Source: Mycolicibacterium frederiksbergense
Lineage (GTDB): Bacteria > Actinomycetota > Actinomycetes > Mycobacteriales > Mycobacteriaceae
NCBI RefSeq assembly: GCF_012223425.1
Contig: NZ_CP038797.1
Location: 63,353-127,352 of the forward strand
Direction of reading: 5' to 3'
Length of the DNA stretch: 64,000 nucleotides
Of the stretch, positions 1 through 8,633 are shown in pieces. Both the position numbers and the translations under genes were made by a program. Position 1 is the stretch's first letter. Every line of letters begins with the position of its first letter. Under the pieces are notes generated by a model, which searched no databases, was not told the DNA's origin, and worked only from the letters and a program-made list of their open reading frames with translations.

Positions 1-97
1 TCACCGTGGGCTTGGGGGCGGGTTCCGGCGCGGTCGGCACTACGGCCTTAGGGGTAGGAGCCTGGCTATTGCTGTTGCGGGGTTTAAGGATTCGCAT
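1..97 (-). CDS. Proline-rich protein, 3' part outside the window (partial)
   Basis: Only the first 32 codons are visible. They read MRILKPRNSN and then a proline/alanine-rich stretch (APTPKAVVPTAPEPAPKP) that is still open at the window edge. A good ribosome binding site (GGAG, 7 nt before the ATG) supports the start, which lies 4 nt after the stop of the upstream 391-codon gene. It is therefore probably the third gene of the unit that starts at 1459. The visible part looks like a low-complexity linker and gives no function. Confidence 0.55.
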   Translation of the reverse strand, partial: MRILKPRNSNSQAPTPKAVVPTAPEPAPKPTV

Positions 98-101
98 GGT
101 G

Positions 102-1277
102 TTACTCCGTTTCTGCTGCGGCGCAAAGCACGTCGAGGGGCACGTCGCGGCGACGTAGACCGGGGGTTTTTCCTGAGGCGATCCACGAATCGGCTCGGAA
201 CTGCAACTTGCGGTACTTGTGACGGCCCATGCTGACCGTGCGGGGGTTGGGCGGGGCGGGCATCAGCGACACCCACCCGCCGGCGGACGGGCGGTGCTCG
301 GCGGGCACCCGAACCACTTTGAGCAGCAGGGCACCGTGGTGTGCGGAGGCCTCCAGCACGTCGCCCTGAAAGTGGGTCACTTGGTCATAGGAGTCCAGCC
401 CACCCGACCATCCGAGGATTGCCGATCCGCCGCGCAGCCGGGCGTCCAGGCGGCGGCAACGCACGGTGAAGCTGGCCTTGGTCGTCTCCACGACCTCCCC
501 GCCGGTGACGTGTCCGGTGTGCACGGCGCGGTGTCGCCAGAGCCGATCAGAAAGCAGCGCGGCCTCCCACAGGTCGGCGGTGTCGCAGCGCAGGCGAAGT
601 CCCATCGCGGCGATCGGTGGCGGCTCCGGGGCGGTCCAGCTGTAGCCCTTGTCGAAACGCTTGCACGCCTGCTGGTAGCTGTAGGCGTCGTCTTCGTGCA
701 CTGGTGCCAGCGCGTCGAGGAACGCGCCGTGTGCGACCCGCTGTGCCCACTGACGCAGGCCCGTGGACCCGGTGGGGGTGGTGAGCGCGGACTGCCAGTG
801 CGCGGCGTGGCGCTCGGCTTCCGGTGGCGCGCCGGTGATGAATCTCTGTCGACTGTGGGTGAGCAGGTTGATGACAGCGTTGGTGCCCGGGTATCCGGCG
901 CGGTCAATCCACCATCCGATCGTGGCCGAGGCTGACCGCACCGCGGGGTCGCCGTCGTTGTGGTGCGCGCGGGCCACCGAAGCCAGCGCTCCTAGGGCGG
1001 TGCCGTCTGCAATGACCAGTTGCGCGGGCTCGGCGGCGGGGTCCATCTGCACTCCGCGTGCCGCCAAGGCGCGCAGCACCGCAGCCCCGGGTGCGGTCAG
1101 CGGCGGATGACCAAGGGCTGACAGCCGCACGGTGGGGGCACCGGAGGCGTCGGTGTGGGCCTCGACGAACACCGCGGTCGGTGCCAGGGTGAACAGCGCT
1201 TGGGCCACGCGCAGCACGGGGCGTCCGGTCTTGGCGGCGTGCAGCCGCTGGGCCAGGTCGTAGAACTCGACGGTCAC
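102..1277 (-). CDS. Conserved-looking protein of unknown function (391 aa)
   Basis: I do not recognise this protein. It is soluble, begins MTVEFYDLAQRLH, and is rich in Arg, Trp and His in its second half. It has no signal peptide, membrane segment or nucleotide-binding motif that I can see. Its start overlaps the stop of the 61-aa gene upstream by 4 nt (ATGA), so the two are translationally coupled. Both are driven by the damage-type promoter at 1548-1570. Its real-gene status rests on the overlap, the operon context and the lack of a better frame on either strand. Confidence 0.8.
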   Translation of the reverse strand: MTVEFYDLAQRLHAAKTGRPVLRVAQALFTLAPTAVFVEAHTDASGAPTVRLSALGHPPLTAPGAAVLRALAARGVQMDPAAEPAQLVIADGTALGALASVARAHHNDGDPAVRSASATIGWWIDRAGYPGTNAVINLLTHSRQRFITGAPPEAERHAAHWQSALTTPTGSTGLRQWAQRVAHGAFLDALAPVHEDDAYSYQQACKRFDKGYSWTAPEPPPIAAMGLRLRCDTADLWEAALLSDRLWRHRAVHTGHVTGGEVVETTKASFTVRCRRLDARLRGGSAILGWSGGLDSYDQVTHFQGDVLEASAHHGALLLKVVRVPAEHRPSAGGWVSLMPAPPNPRTVSMGRHKYRKLQFRADSWIASGKTPGLRRRDVPLDVLCAAAETE

Positions 1278-1459
1278 AGCTGCACTACTTTCGCCGCGCG
1301 GCGTGCGAGATCCCAGCCGTGTTGCAGTGCGTGCACTGCCGAGCCTTCGTCCTGGCTGGGGTCCGCCGCGTAGGCGTCCGTTTCGGTGAGCCCGGTGCCG
1401 GCCAGGACTCGTTGGGCGTAGGTGTGCAGTGCGCTGGTGTTGTCGACGTTCTCAGCCAT
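1274..1459 (-). CDS. Small acidic protein, first gene of a damage-type operon (61 aa)
   Basis: A 61-residue protein starting MAENVDNTSALHTYAQRVL, with no recognisable domain. It is the first gene of the unit 1459 to <1. The ATG is preceded by a conserved structured leader whose second hairpin (stem ACCG/CGGT on the plus strand, 1470-1482) contains the AGGCGG ribosome binding site. The stop overlaps the next gene by 4 nt. Small proteins in this position are found in each of the similarly controlled units of this window, but they do not resemble one another. Confidence 0.72.
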   Translation of the reverse strand: MAENVDNTSALHTYAQRVLAGTGLTETDAYAADPSQDEGSAVHALQHGWDLARRAAKVVQL

Positions 1460-1515
1460 GGTGGGTGGTACCGCCTATCGGTGCTCGGTGACCGGGCTCG
1501 CGAGCCTGGCCGTTT
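1460..1515 (-). promoter_or_regulatory. Conserved two-hairpin 5' leader, copy 1
   Basis: Minus-strand leader. Hairpin 1 is a perfect palindrome GGCTCGCGAGCC (1495-1506), preceded by the box CGGCC and followed by GGTCACC. Hairpin 2 (1470-1482) has stem ACCG/CGGT and carries the ribosome binding site. The same order of elements recurs before the genes starting at 3983, 4437, 11627 and 15090. Confidence 0.6.
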
Positions 1516-1547
1516 GGGGGCGGCCCTGGGGGCCGAGCTACCTACAC

Positions 1548-1570
1548 ACTGTAGCGCGGCCCACCGACAA
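1548..1570 (-). promoter_or_regulatory. RecA/LexA-independent damage-type (PafBC-like) promoter 1
   Basis: On the minus strand TTGTCGGTG is followed by exactly 8 nt and TACAGT. This is a perfect match to the published mycobacterial consensus TTGTCRGTG-N8-TANNNT. It would start transcription about 80 nt upstream of the 61-aa gene at 1459. Confidence 0.72.
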
Positions 1571-1581
1571 CATCGGCTCGA

Positions 1582-2877
1582 TTACTCGGCTCCTGCTCCG
1601 CTGGGGACGGTGGCGGTCAGCGCGAATTGCGGTGTGCGGCTGGCTGCCTGGTCGTTGCCGACGATGACGCAGACCAGCTTCGCGCGCGGCGCGCGGGCGG
1701 GCCACGGCGTATCGCCGTCGCTGATGACGATCGTCACGTGCGGCGGCGGGCGCAGCGTGTCCGCGGCCGCGATCCCGACGCACATGTCGGTGCCGCCGCC
1801 ACCGGTGAGCACGATGTCTTCGACCCGGCGGATCCGTTGCGGGGTGCCGGTGGCCGCGTCACAGGTCAACAACGTGAGGCGATCGCCACTGATGCCAGCG
1901 GACTTGAGCACGCCCCGAATCTCGGACATCCCGGCCAGCAGATCCTCCCGCGTCATGGACGCCGACGTGTCGAACACGACCGCCACCCGCACCTTGGGAC
2001 CGCGCATGGACGGCAGGATCAGTCCGGGACTCTGCCGCCGAGACGGGCGGGTGTAGGTGAACTGGACACGGCCTGCGGCCTCGACGCAACCGCGGCGGGT
2101 GACGGCCCGCAGCTTCCGATTCCACGGGATCTTGGGCGGGGTGAGCACGCCCTGCGCCCACCGTTGCAGACCGGCCGGCACGGTGCCCCGACCGGACCCC
2201 GCTGCCTCACGGACTGCTTCGGCGATCTGTCGGCGGATCACTCCGGCGGTGGCGTCGTCGACGCCGGCCTGCCCGTCCACAGCCTCGGCCGGTGCCAGTT
2301 CCCCAGGAACAGGGGCCAGGCCCGCTCCTGACCCACAGCCCGGCTCGTCGTCGTCGGCCTCTGTCCCGCTCGGGTCGCCTCCACTGGTGTCGCCGTCGGC
2401 CTGGTCGTCGTCGGCCAGATGGGCGTAGTAGTCCTCCGCGACGCCGTGCTCGTCGCATCCGATGGCCTTCGGGGTCACCACGCCCGCGGGCAACTCGACA
2501 CCCGCATCGAGCAGGTCGTCGTTGATCTCGGCGTCCGCTGCACAATTCCAGCGATAGTGCGAATACGGTTGCGGCAGAGCAGTTGCCCGTTCGGCGTGGA
2601 GTCGCAGTAGGTGGTTGAGTTCGTGGCAGAGCACACCGCTGGCCTCTCTGATCGTCCACGCGTCCTCGCCGATCAACAAGGCAGGCTCGACATAAATTCT
2701 CCACCAGCGGTCCACCGCCCACGTGCCCAAGCCGGGCGCGGCCACCGGCTGCAAGCTGAACAGCCCGGCGGCGTAGTAAGGCATCAACTGAAAGGCCACC
2801 AGCCGCACCACCCGGAACGCTTCGAGTTCCTCGGCAGTGAGCGTTCGCACGCCTCCCTGTGTGGTCATGGCGCTCAT
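1582..2877 (-). CDS. Putative metallopeptidase/VWA-domain protein, partner of MoxR ATPase
   Basis: 431 aa. The N-terminal half has a zinc-peptidase-like HExxH (His85-Glu86-Leu-Asn-His89, then LLRLH), as in the DUF2201 family. Residues 150-210 form an acidic linker. The C-terminal part is a von Willebrand A domain with the metal-binding MIDAS motif DTSAS (Asp303, Ser305, Ser307). The start overlaps the stop of the AAA ATPase gene by 4 nt. MoxR-like ATPases paired with VWA proteins act as metal-dependent chaperones that remodel protein complexes; the target here is unknown. A start 9 nt downstream (MTTQ) is also possible. The pair is under the damage-type promoter at 4069-4091. Confidence 0.85.
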   Translation of the reverse strand: MSAMTTQGGVRTLTAEELEAFRVVRLVAFQLMPYYAAGLFSLQPVAAPGLGTWAVDRWWRIYVEPALLIGEDAWTIREASGVLCHELNHLLRLHAERATALPQPYSHYRWNCAADAEINDDLLDAGVELPAGVVTPKAIGCDEHGVAEDYYAHLADDDQADGDTSGGDPSGTEADDDEPGCGSGAGLAPVPGELAPAEAVDGQAGVDDATAGVIRRQIAEAVREAAGSGRGTVPAGLQRWAQGVLTPPKIPWNRKLRAVTRRGCVEAAGRVQFTYTRPSRRQSPGLILPSMRGPKVRVAVVFDTSASMTREDLLAGMSEIRGVLKSAGISGDRLTLLTCDAATGTPQRIRRVEDIVLTGGGGTDMCVGIAAADTLRPPPHVTIVISDGDTPWPARAPRAKLVCVIVGNDQAASRTPQFALTATVPSGAGAE

Positions 2878-3983
2878 GCGGCATCCTCACTCAGCAGCCC
2901 GGCTCGCTTGAGCAACGGCTCGAACTTGCGCATCTCCGCCGGGATCTTGGCGTTGGGTGGCCGGAAGGTCGCCAGTGTCCGCGCGGCCGCGGCGGCAAAG
3001 TCGGTTCTACCCGCGTCCGACGCGGCACCTAGCGGCTTCCAAGCCTTGCGGAACGCTTCGATAGTCCCGCGCTCGGCTGCCAGCGTCACCACCCCATTGA
3101 GGACCGCCCACACGCGATCCTGCCGCTCATTCGCCCAGTCGACGATGGACGGGTCGGCGGTGACGGCATCGGGGTCGGGCAGATCGGCATGCTGGAGCCA
3201 CTGCACGAACTCCATACCCGCACCTTCACCGACAAGCCCCACCGCGAGTGCCTGAATAGCCGCCACGTCGTCAGCGCGCACGTGGGCCAGGACTTGCCCG
3301 AGCATCGTCCAGCTGCGACCCGAGGGGTACGCGCGTCCGCTTTCCTCGGGCGTCTGGGGAAACTTGTCCCACAGATCCGGGCGGTGATGAATGAACCCGG
3401 AGACCGCCGCGACCGTTGCGGTGGACCGTTCGGTACTGGCCACCACGGCCCGCGAGGCGGGTAGAGACTTCCACCGCGTCGCCATTCCGTGCAGCCAGTC
3501 CTCCACGGTAGGTTCGTAGTTGATGTGGCAGAACCGATTCGCCATCGGCGGGGTGAGGTCGTAGCCGCCAGCGGCCGAGTCAGGTGGGTTCGCGCCTGCC
3601 ACGATCCGCACCGCCTCGGGCAGCTGGAGGTCGCCGACGACACGGTCGAGGACCACGGTCAGCATCGGCCCTTGGACGCTGTCGGGCACGGTGGTCAGCT
3701 CGTCGAGGAACACGAAACCGGCACCAGCCGCGACGAGCCGCTTGGCCCAAGCTGGCGCTTCGCGCTGAACGCCTGCACCGTCGGGCGACAGGTAGGGAAG
3801 TCCGCCAATCTCAGCGGGCTCGTACTGCGAGCCCAGAACCGTCTCACACGGAACCGCCTGTGCCGCAGCCAGTCCCCGAATCAAACTCGACTTGCCTGAA
3901 CCTGGACGGCTTAGCAGCAGAGCCGGCACCTTCGCCATGCCGCAGGCGTCGAGCACGGTCACAGTGGTATTCATGTCAGCCAT
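2874..3983 (-). CDS. MoxR-type AAA+ ATPase
   Basis: 369 aa. Walker A RPGSGKS (residues 26-32) and Walker B VFLDEL (91-96) are clear, followed by an ANPPD sequence (sensor region) and an arginine-rich C-terminal half, as in MoxR/RavA-like AAA+ ATPases. The frame is open further upstream, but the start MADMNTTV at 3983 is chosen because it follows the conserved leader with GAGAGG 9 nt before the ATG, and upstream codons would run through the promoter and leader. It is the first gene of a two-gene operon with the VWA/metallopeptidase protein. It probably uses ATP to remodel substrates bound by the VWA partner. Confidence 0.88.
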   Translation of the reverse strand: MADMNTTVTVLDACGMAKVPALLLSRPGSGKSSLIRGLAAAQAVPCETVLGSQYEPAEIGGLPYLSPDGAGVQREAPAWAKRLVAAGAGFVFLDELTTVPDSVQGPMLTVVLDRVVGDLQLPEAVRIVAGANPPDSAAGGYDLTPPMANRFCHINYEPTVEDWLHGMATRWKSLPASRAVVASTERSTATVAAVSGFIHHRPDLWDKFPQTPEESGRAYPSGRSWTMLGQVLAHVRADDVAAIQALAVGLVGEGAGMEFVQWLQHADLPDPDAVTADPSIVDWANERQDRVWAVLNGVVTLAAERGTIEAFRKAWKPLGAASDAGRTDFAAAAARTLATFRPPNAKIPAEMRKFEPLLKRAGLLSEDAA

Positions 3984-4035
3984 TGGGTTGCACCTCTCGG
4001 TTGGGTGACCGCCCCCTCGGGGGTAGCCGTTTCGT
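3984..4035 (-). promoter_or_regulatory. Conserved two-hairpin 5' leader, copy 2
   Basis: Hairpin 1 CCCC-CGAG-GGGG type stem (4012-4023), preceded by CGGCT and followed by GGTCACC and AACC. Hairpin 2 is ACC-GAGA-GGT, a GNRA-type tetraloop, at 3992-4001, and its 3' arm holds the ribosome binding site of the MoxR gene. Confidence 0.65.
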
Positions 4036-4068
4036 TGTGCCGGACAGTGCATCCGGCGTACCTGGCCC

Positions 4069-4091
4069 ACTCTAGCGAGGGGCACCGACAC
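4069..4091 (-). promoter_or_regulatory. Damage-type (PafBC-like) promoter 2
   Basis: Minus strand GTGTCGGTG, 8 nt, TAGAGT. It matches the RecA-independent damage consensus except for the weakly conserved first T. It drives the MoxR/VWA pair with a leader of about 80 nt. Confidence 0.68.
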
Positions 4092-4107
4092 GTTGGACGT
4101 GCCGGGT

Positions 4108-4437
4108 TCAGACCAGTGTGTAGCCCGCCTCGGCGAAGGCGTCGGCCAGGGTGTTCCCCCAGCCACTACCGGGCAGCTCGTCGGAGTCCAGTTGTAGGTC
4201 CTCGCCCACGACTCCCAGCAGGAAGGTTTCGACTCCACGCTCGATGCCCCCAGCCGCGGCGACGCGGGGCGCAGACGCCAGGGTGGATGCCACGACGACG
4301 GTGAAGCCGCGCAGCGGCGGGTCGAGGTGGTACAGGTTCGCCTCGCCCTGCCATTCGACAACGCATTCTCCGTCGCGCACCACGCCCACTGCGCTGCCGA
4401 CGAACCGTGCCTGCGCGGTGATGGTGTTGACCGTCAT
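4108..4437 (-). CDS. Unknown 109-aa protein under a damage-type promoter
   Basis: A small soluble protein (MTVNTITAQARFVGSAVGVVRDGECVV...) with alternating hydrophobic residues that suggest a beta-rich fold; no known domain recognised. It stands alone between its own promoter and leader (4438-4552) and the promoter of the MoxR gene. The ribosome binding site AAGGGG lies in hairpin 2 of the leader, a few nt before the ATG. With MoxR and VWA downstream on the same strand, read-through could make one larger unit. Confidence 0.75.
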   Translation of the reverse strand: MTVNTITAQARFVGSAVGVVRDGECVVEWQGEANLYHLDPPLRGFTVVVASTLASAPRVAAAGGIERGVETFLLGVVGEDLQLDSDELPGSGWGNTLADAFAEAGYTLV

Positions 4438-4480
4438 GGTGCCCCCTTGGGGTTAGGTGGCCTCGCCCTCGGGCGTAGCC
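4438..4480 (-). promoter_or_regulatory. Conserved two-hairpin 5' leader, copy 3
   Basis: Hairpin 1 CGCC-CGAG-GGCG (4464-4475), preceded by CGGCT and followed by GGCCACC and AACC. Hairpin 2 CCCC-AA-GGGG (4443-4452) carries the ribosome binding site. Stem bases differ from the other copies but pairing is kept. Confidence 0.65.
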
Positions 4481-4529
4481 GGATGGTGGTGTCTGGGTGT
4501 CTTCCGACACTGTTTCCTGCGTTGTGCTC

Positions 4530-4552
4530 AGTATATCGGTGGCCACCGACAC
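4530..4552 (-). promoter_or_regulatory. Damage-type (PafBC-like) promoter 3
   Basis: Minus strand GTGTCGGTG, 8 nt, TATACT. The -10 is near-ideal and the spacing is exact. It drives the 109-aa gene at 4437. Confidence 0.7.
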
Positions 4553-4619
4553 GTTCAGTTCGCTTGCCGCAGTCTGGCACCGACGCCGATGATGCGATGC
4601 CCCTGGGTTCAGGGCGTGT

Positions 4620-4871
4620 TTACGGCCAGGGGTCATCCTCATTCCATCGTTCCCCGGCTGCCATGGGGTCGAAGTCAGGCGGGGCCATTTCCGGGTAACG
4701 GGAACGAATGTCGGCCATCACCGGAGTCAGCCGCTCAACGTATGCCGCGTGGTGCACGTCGCACCGGCTGTAGCGCTCGCCGCTGCCCGAGAGGGCGGCA
4801 CGGGGGAATGTGTCGCCACCGCAACCGTGCGGCCCTTCGAGGCACTCATCATGATCGTCGCGCAATTCCAT
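4620..4871 (-). CDS. Small acidic Cys/His-containing protein (83 aa)
   Basis: Starts MELRDDHDECLEGPHGCGGD. Three cysteines and several histidines in the first half (Cys10, Cys17, CDVHH) hint at metal binding, but no named zinc-finger pattern fits. The frame is open 90 codons further upstream, but that extension crosses the promoter at 4924-4946. ATG 4871 has a strong ribosome binding site (GGAAGGA, about 6 nt away) and is preferred. It is the first of four consecutive units under damage-type promoters. Confidence 0.7.
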   Translation of the reverse strand: MELRDDHDECLEGPHGCGGDTFPRAALSGSGERYSRCDVHHAAYVERLTPVMADIRSRYPEMAPPDFDPMAAGERWNEDDPWP

Positions 4872-4923
4872 GTCGCATCCTTCCGGTAGTGCGCACACCA
4901 CATTGGTTGCGCTGCTGCGCTTT

Positions 4924-4946
4924 ACACTACCGACGACCACCGACAC
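4924..4946 (-). promoter_or_regulatory. Damage-type (PafBC-like) promoter 4
   Basis: Minus strand GTGTCGGTG, 8 nt, TAGTGT. It drives the 83-aa gene at 4871. Its leader has GGAAGG before the start but lacks the CGGCT/GGTCACC boxes of the other leaders. Confidence 0.6.
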
Positions 4947-6018
4947 GGCCGCTGCGCCGCCATTCATCATGACCACGCCGAGCCTTGCGCGGATCGAATG
5001 CCGACGTGCGGCGCGGACTCCGGTGGTCACGAAAGGGCGCTGCGATCCCTGAACTGGATGAATTCTCGCACCAGCGGATCGGCAACGTCGTACACGGTCA
5101 GGCGCCGATCTCCGGCCATATCCTTCGAGGACGACACCCACCGGCTGGCGGCAAGTCGCCGCAGTCCCGTCGAGGCGGATTGGCTGGAGATGCCCAGGTT
5201 CTCAGCGAGTTCGCGGACCGTTCGTCCATGTGGGGAGCGCGCAATCTCGGTGAGTAGTCGCCCCTCGCCGGCCGGCACCTTCCATAGCCGCGGCTGGTAG
5301 TAGGGAGTCCAGAAGTCCAACACCAGGCGCACCGCGGCGTCGACCTCGAACAGCGTGCGCGCATCCAAGACTTCCGCGAGGAATAGCCACGTGCGCGGGC
5401 ATCCACCAACCCGGCGGTGAATCTCGGCGACTGCTGCCCGGCCGGGGCCGGATGTCACAACTGGGTGCAGCCCGTCAACTCCTCGCGGGCGGGCGGCCCG
5501 CCCGACCAGGGTGACGATGTCCTCGGTAGACATCTCGTGCACCCGCTCGACCATGAACGACCCGTACCACGGCTTGGTGCGGGATGAGACCCCCTCAAAC
5601 AGGGTGGGCGAGGACGCGAAGACCGTGACACCAGAGGGGCTTTCCGCCCACTGTCGCAAGCTGCCTTGGCCCGCCACGCCGATCGCGCGGAACACCCGAT
5701 CGAGTCTTTCCACGACCAAGAGCATTGCCCGCCCGCCGGCTGCCCGCGCGAGCAGGCCTTCCATCCCTGCGTCGTCGCGGTGCTGGCGCAGGGTGGCGGC
5801 TTCGTGGTGCACGTGCGGGTCGATCGCGCGTGCGGCTTCGTGGAGCAGATCGGTGTAGGTGCCGATGGCGACTGAGTTCTCGGGATGACGATGGGAGAAT
5901 GTGATTGGCGGTGTCGTCGGCGCTCAGGGCGCGGTGCAGCGCCACGTGCAGGGTGTGTGTCTTCCCCACCCCGGGTGTTATCGAAGGTTCGAACGCAGAA
6001 TGACCGTGTTATGCCTGT

Positions 6019-6462
6019 TCAGGACGTTGTTGCGATCGATACGACGTTAGGCGAGGGCTGGATGCCGCGGCGGGCCAGTTCGCGCCGTAGGTCGAGGTTC
6101 TCTCCGTGTGCTCGTTCGAGTGCGTCGCGGAGTGCTTTGAGTTGCTGGTGGTGCTGTTTCTTGAGTTCGGCGATCTGGCGGGTCAGCGTGATGACGAGCG
6201 TGCTGTCGGTGTCCACGGATTGGTCGGCGGGGGCCTTGGGGCGGGTGCCGCGCAGATGTTCGATTCGTTTGCGCAGTTCGGGATGGTTGTAGAGGAAGGC
6301 GTGAGAGACGGCCGCTTCGCGTTGCACGGCCTGGAAAGTGATCGGGTCGCCACGTTTGACCAGTCGGCGGATGGCCTGCTCAGCGTCTCGGGTCTTGTTC
6401 TGAGACTTGGCTTTCGCTGCTTGGGTGAGTGCGGTGATGCGGCGTTCTCGGGAGTCGGTCAT
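6019..6462 (-). CDS. tnpC: Tn554-like TnpC (DUF6262-type accessory protein)
   Basis: 147 aa starting MTDSRERRITALTQAAKAKSQNKTRDAEQAIRRLVKRG. This matches the small accessory protein that follows TnpB in Tn554-like elements: a helix-turn-helix-like segment (ITFQAVQREAAVSHAFLYNHPELRKRI) then a long coiled coil with heptads (IAELKKQHHQQLKALRDALERAHGENLDLRREL). TnpC of Tn554 influences orientation and frequency but is not catalytic. The start at 6462 overlaps the tnpB stop by 4 nt. An upstream start is possible but lies inside tnpB. Confidence 0.82.
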   Translation of the reverse strand: MTDSRERRITALTQAAKAKSQNKTRDAEQAIRRLVKRGDPITFQAVQREAAVSHAFLYNHPELRKRIEHLRGTRPKAPADQSVDTDSTLVITLTRQIAELKKQHHQQLKALRDALERAHGENLDLRRELARRGIQPSPNVVSIATTS

Positions 6463-8633
6463 GGGGTGCTCCTGCGGTGGGCGGTGAGATCGAGAGTCAG
6501 CGGGACTGGTCCAGCGCTGGCTCGATGACACTGGGTTGTCGCGCCGTGGGCTGCGGAGCCGGGCGCATCGTCGAGGGCGGCCAGGAGTCGGGTAAGCGCG
6601 TGGTGTTCAGCTCGGCGGCGGATCAGCCAGACGTTGTCCTCGGGCATGGGATGGCCGTGTCGCTGTTCGAATTCCGTTGTGGCCCGGTCGATCAGGTCGG
6701 TGGTCTCGCGGAGTTGACGTTGCAGTACGTCGTGGTGGGTGTGGTCGGTGACGAAAACTGAGCAGGTCAGGCAGGCGTTGCCTTTGTCGCAGGATTGCAG
6801 CGGTGGCAGCATGCACCACCCGTTGGGCAGGAACCGGTCTGCGCGGCGGAACAGGTGCAGACTGTCGTGGTCGTCGCTGGAGAGTTGGATGCGGGTGCCG
6901 TCGGATCGCAGCTTGGCCGTGGCCAGGAATGCCTGCTCGGCGTGTTCGTCGCGGGCGGCGATGTAGTGCATCGTCATGGTGGGGGTGGCGTGCCCTGCAT
7001 AGCGCTGTAGGACGTGAATCGGCAGACCGAGTTCGGCCAGTCGGGTCAGCCGGGTGTGGCGGAAGCGGTGAGTGTGGCTTAACCGCACGGCGTGGCCCTT
7101 GGCGTCGGTGATCTGAACGAGGTCGCTGAGGCTGCGCAGCACCCAGTTGTAGGTACCTGCCGGATAGGGTTTGTCACCGCGGCGGTTGCCCAGACGCCGC
7201 GCGAACAGATACCGCCTGCTGCCTTCTGGATGCTGGATTTGGAGCCAACGGTGTTGTTCGGCAATGACTTCGGTGACCTCGCGGTCGACGAGGATGATGT
7301 CGGGTGCGACATCGATCTTGCTCTGCGCGTAGCGGAACCTGGTCAGCATTTGGCCATCGCCCTCGGCCGCTGCGGTAGTGGCGGGCGCAGCCGAAAGGCA
7401 GTCGAAGTCGCAGGTGCGGATCTCGCTGGCCCGCCGGCCGGTGAGGATCTGCAGCAGGATCATCCGCATCGCTTGCGGGTCGTCAAGTCCGTTGGCGGTG
7501 AGGGTGGTGCCGTCGCCGCGGGTGATGGTCATCTGCTCGGTGCGCGGCAACCCGATCAGCGGCAGCGCCGCAGTGATCTGCGCGAGTGCGTGATCATCGA
7601 TGTAGTTCGCATCGTTGAAACCGCGTTGATGCGGTATCCGGGTGACCCGGCCGAACCAGCTGGAGGCGTGTGCTGCGCTCACTCGTTGCCAGGGCTCGGC
7701 ACCGAGAACGCTGCGAGCCTCCCCGGGATTGGCGGCAATGAAGTCCAAGAGGCCGGCCACCGCTCGCAGGTCGTCGTTGATTCCCCGGATCGGCACTGTT
7801 CTTCCGAGGTGGCGTGTGTCGGATTGGCGGGTGACGCGGTTGGCTGCCACGGCGGTCCACCGCGCGAACGCCGCCGCCTGTTCGACCGCGCTCGTTGGGT
7901 CGCCCAGGATGCCAGTCGGGTCGTCGAAGCTGGCGGTCAGCCAGTTGTCGAACCGGCGGAAGCTGCGCATGCGTTCCTGGCTGACCGTGGTCCAGCGCAG
8001 CGCCCCGGATTCGAGCATCGTGCCCAGGTGCCACTTCACCGCGGCCCGCAACCACGGAAGCTGTATATCTCCGGGTGCGCAGCCGTAGTTGGCGACCGGT
8101 TCACGATCGGTCAGTGGTATCCGCGGATCGCAGCGCGGGTGCCAGAAGTCCAGGTGCCACCACGGGCCGTCGTGGCAGGCGGCGATCAGGGCGTGCCGGG
8201 CGAACCCGAACAGAGCGTGCACCCGGCCCCGACCTCGGGGTGAGGGCAGTCGCTTGCCCCTGCTGAGATAGAACCAGCTCTGCAACACCGCGGCGGCGTC
8301 GTAATCCATCGCCCGGATCGACGAGGGGAAATCACGGCCCTCGGTAACTGCCCGCCGAATCATGTTGGCCAACTGCGCCATCGCCAACACCGAGACACGG
8401 GTGCCATCACCGGCCTGCCAGTGCGCCATCCACGCCAGCTCCGCGGCGAACGGATCGGGTAATTCGCTCAGATCCAAATGCGGCCAATCATTCTCGGTAA
8501 TCGACGCCCAGTTCTCGATACCGGGCCCGAGCACGGGGCCACGCCACTGTGCTGGCAGCTCGTCAAAGAGTCGCCAGATCGGATCGAGGTGTTCGGCACT
8601 ACGCAGGCGCAGGTGGCCATGCTCGTCGATCAC
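6459..8633 (-). CDS. tnpB: Tn554-like TnpB tyrosine recombinase
   Basis: 724 aa. The C-terminal third carries tyrosine-recombinase residues: TGRRASEIR (first Arg), HTHRFRHTRLTRLAE (His-x-x-Arg), then RYAGHATPTMTMHYI with the catalytic Tyr. It is followed by a cysteine cluster (CMLPPLQSC...CLTCSV) that may bind zinc and is usual for TnpB. It cuts and rejoins DNA together with TnpA. Its start overlaps the tnpA stop by 4 nt and its stop overlaps tnpC by 4 nt. Confidence 0.9.
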   Translation of the reverse strand: MIDEHGHLRLRSAEHLDPIWRLFDELPAQWRGPVLGPGIENWASITENDWPHLDLSELPDPFAAELAWMAHWQAGDGTRVSVLAMAQLANMIRRAVTEGRDFPSSIRAMDYDAAAVLQSWFYLSRGKRLPSPRGRGRVHALFGFARHALIAACHDGPWWHLDFWHPRCDPRIPLTDREPVANYGCAPGDIQLPWLRAAVKWHLGTMLESGALRWTTVSQERMRSFRRFDNWLTASFDDPTGILGDPTSAVEQAAAFARWTAVAANRVTRQSDTRHLGRTVPIRGINDDLRAVAGLLDFIAANPGEARSVLGAEPWQRVSAAHASSWFGRVTRIPHQRGFNDANYIDDHALAQITAALPLIGLPRTEQMTITRGDGTTLTANGLDDPQAMRMILLQILTGRRASEIRTCDFDCLSAAPATTAAAEGDGQMLTRFRYAQSKIDVAPDIILVDREVTEVIAEQHRWLQIQHPEGSRRYLFARRLGNRRGDKPYPAGTYNWVLRSLSDLVQITDAKGHAVRLSHTHRFRHTRLTRLAELGLPIHVLQRYAGHATPTMTMHYIAARDEHAEQAFLATAKLRSDGTRIQLSSDDHDSLHLFRRADRFLPNGWCMLPPLQSCDKGNACLTCSVFVTDHTHHDVLQRQLRETTDLIDRATTEFEQRHGHPMPEDNVWLIRRRAEHHALTRLLAALDDAPGSAAHGATTQCHRASAGPVPLTLDLTAHRRSTP

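Noticed and set aside
5595..5969. 124-codon frame starting MGKTHTLHVALHRAL
   Set aside because: Not a gene of its own: it starts within the broken Walker A of the ATPase pseudogene and turns into shadow sequence after the frameshift.
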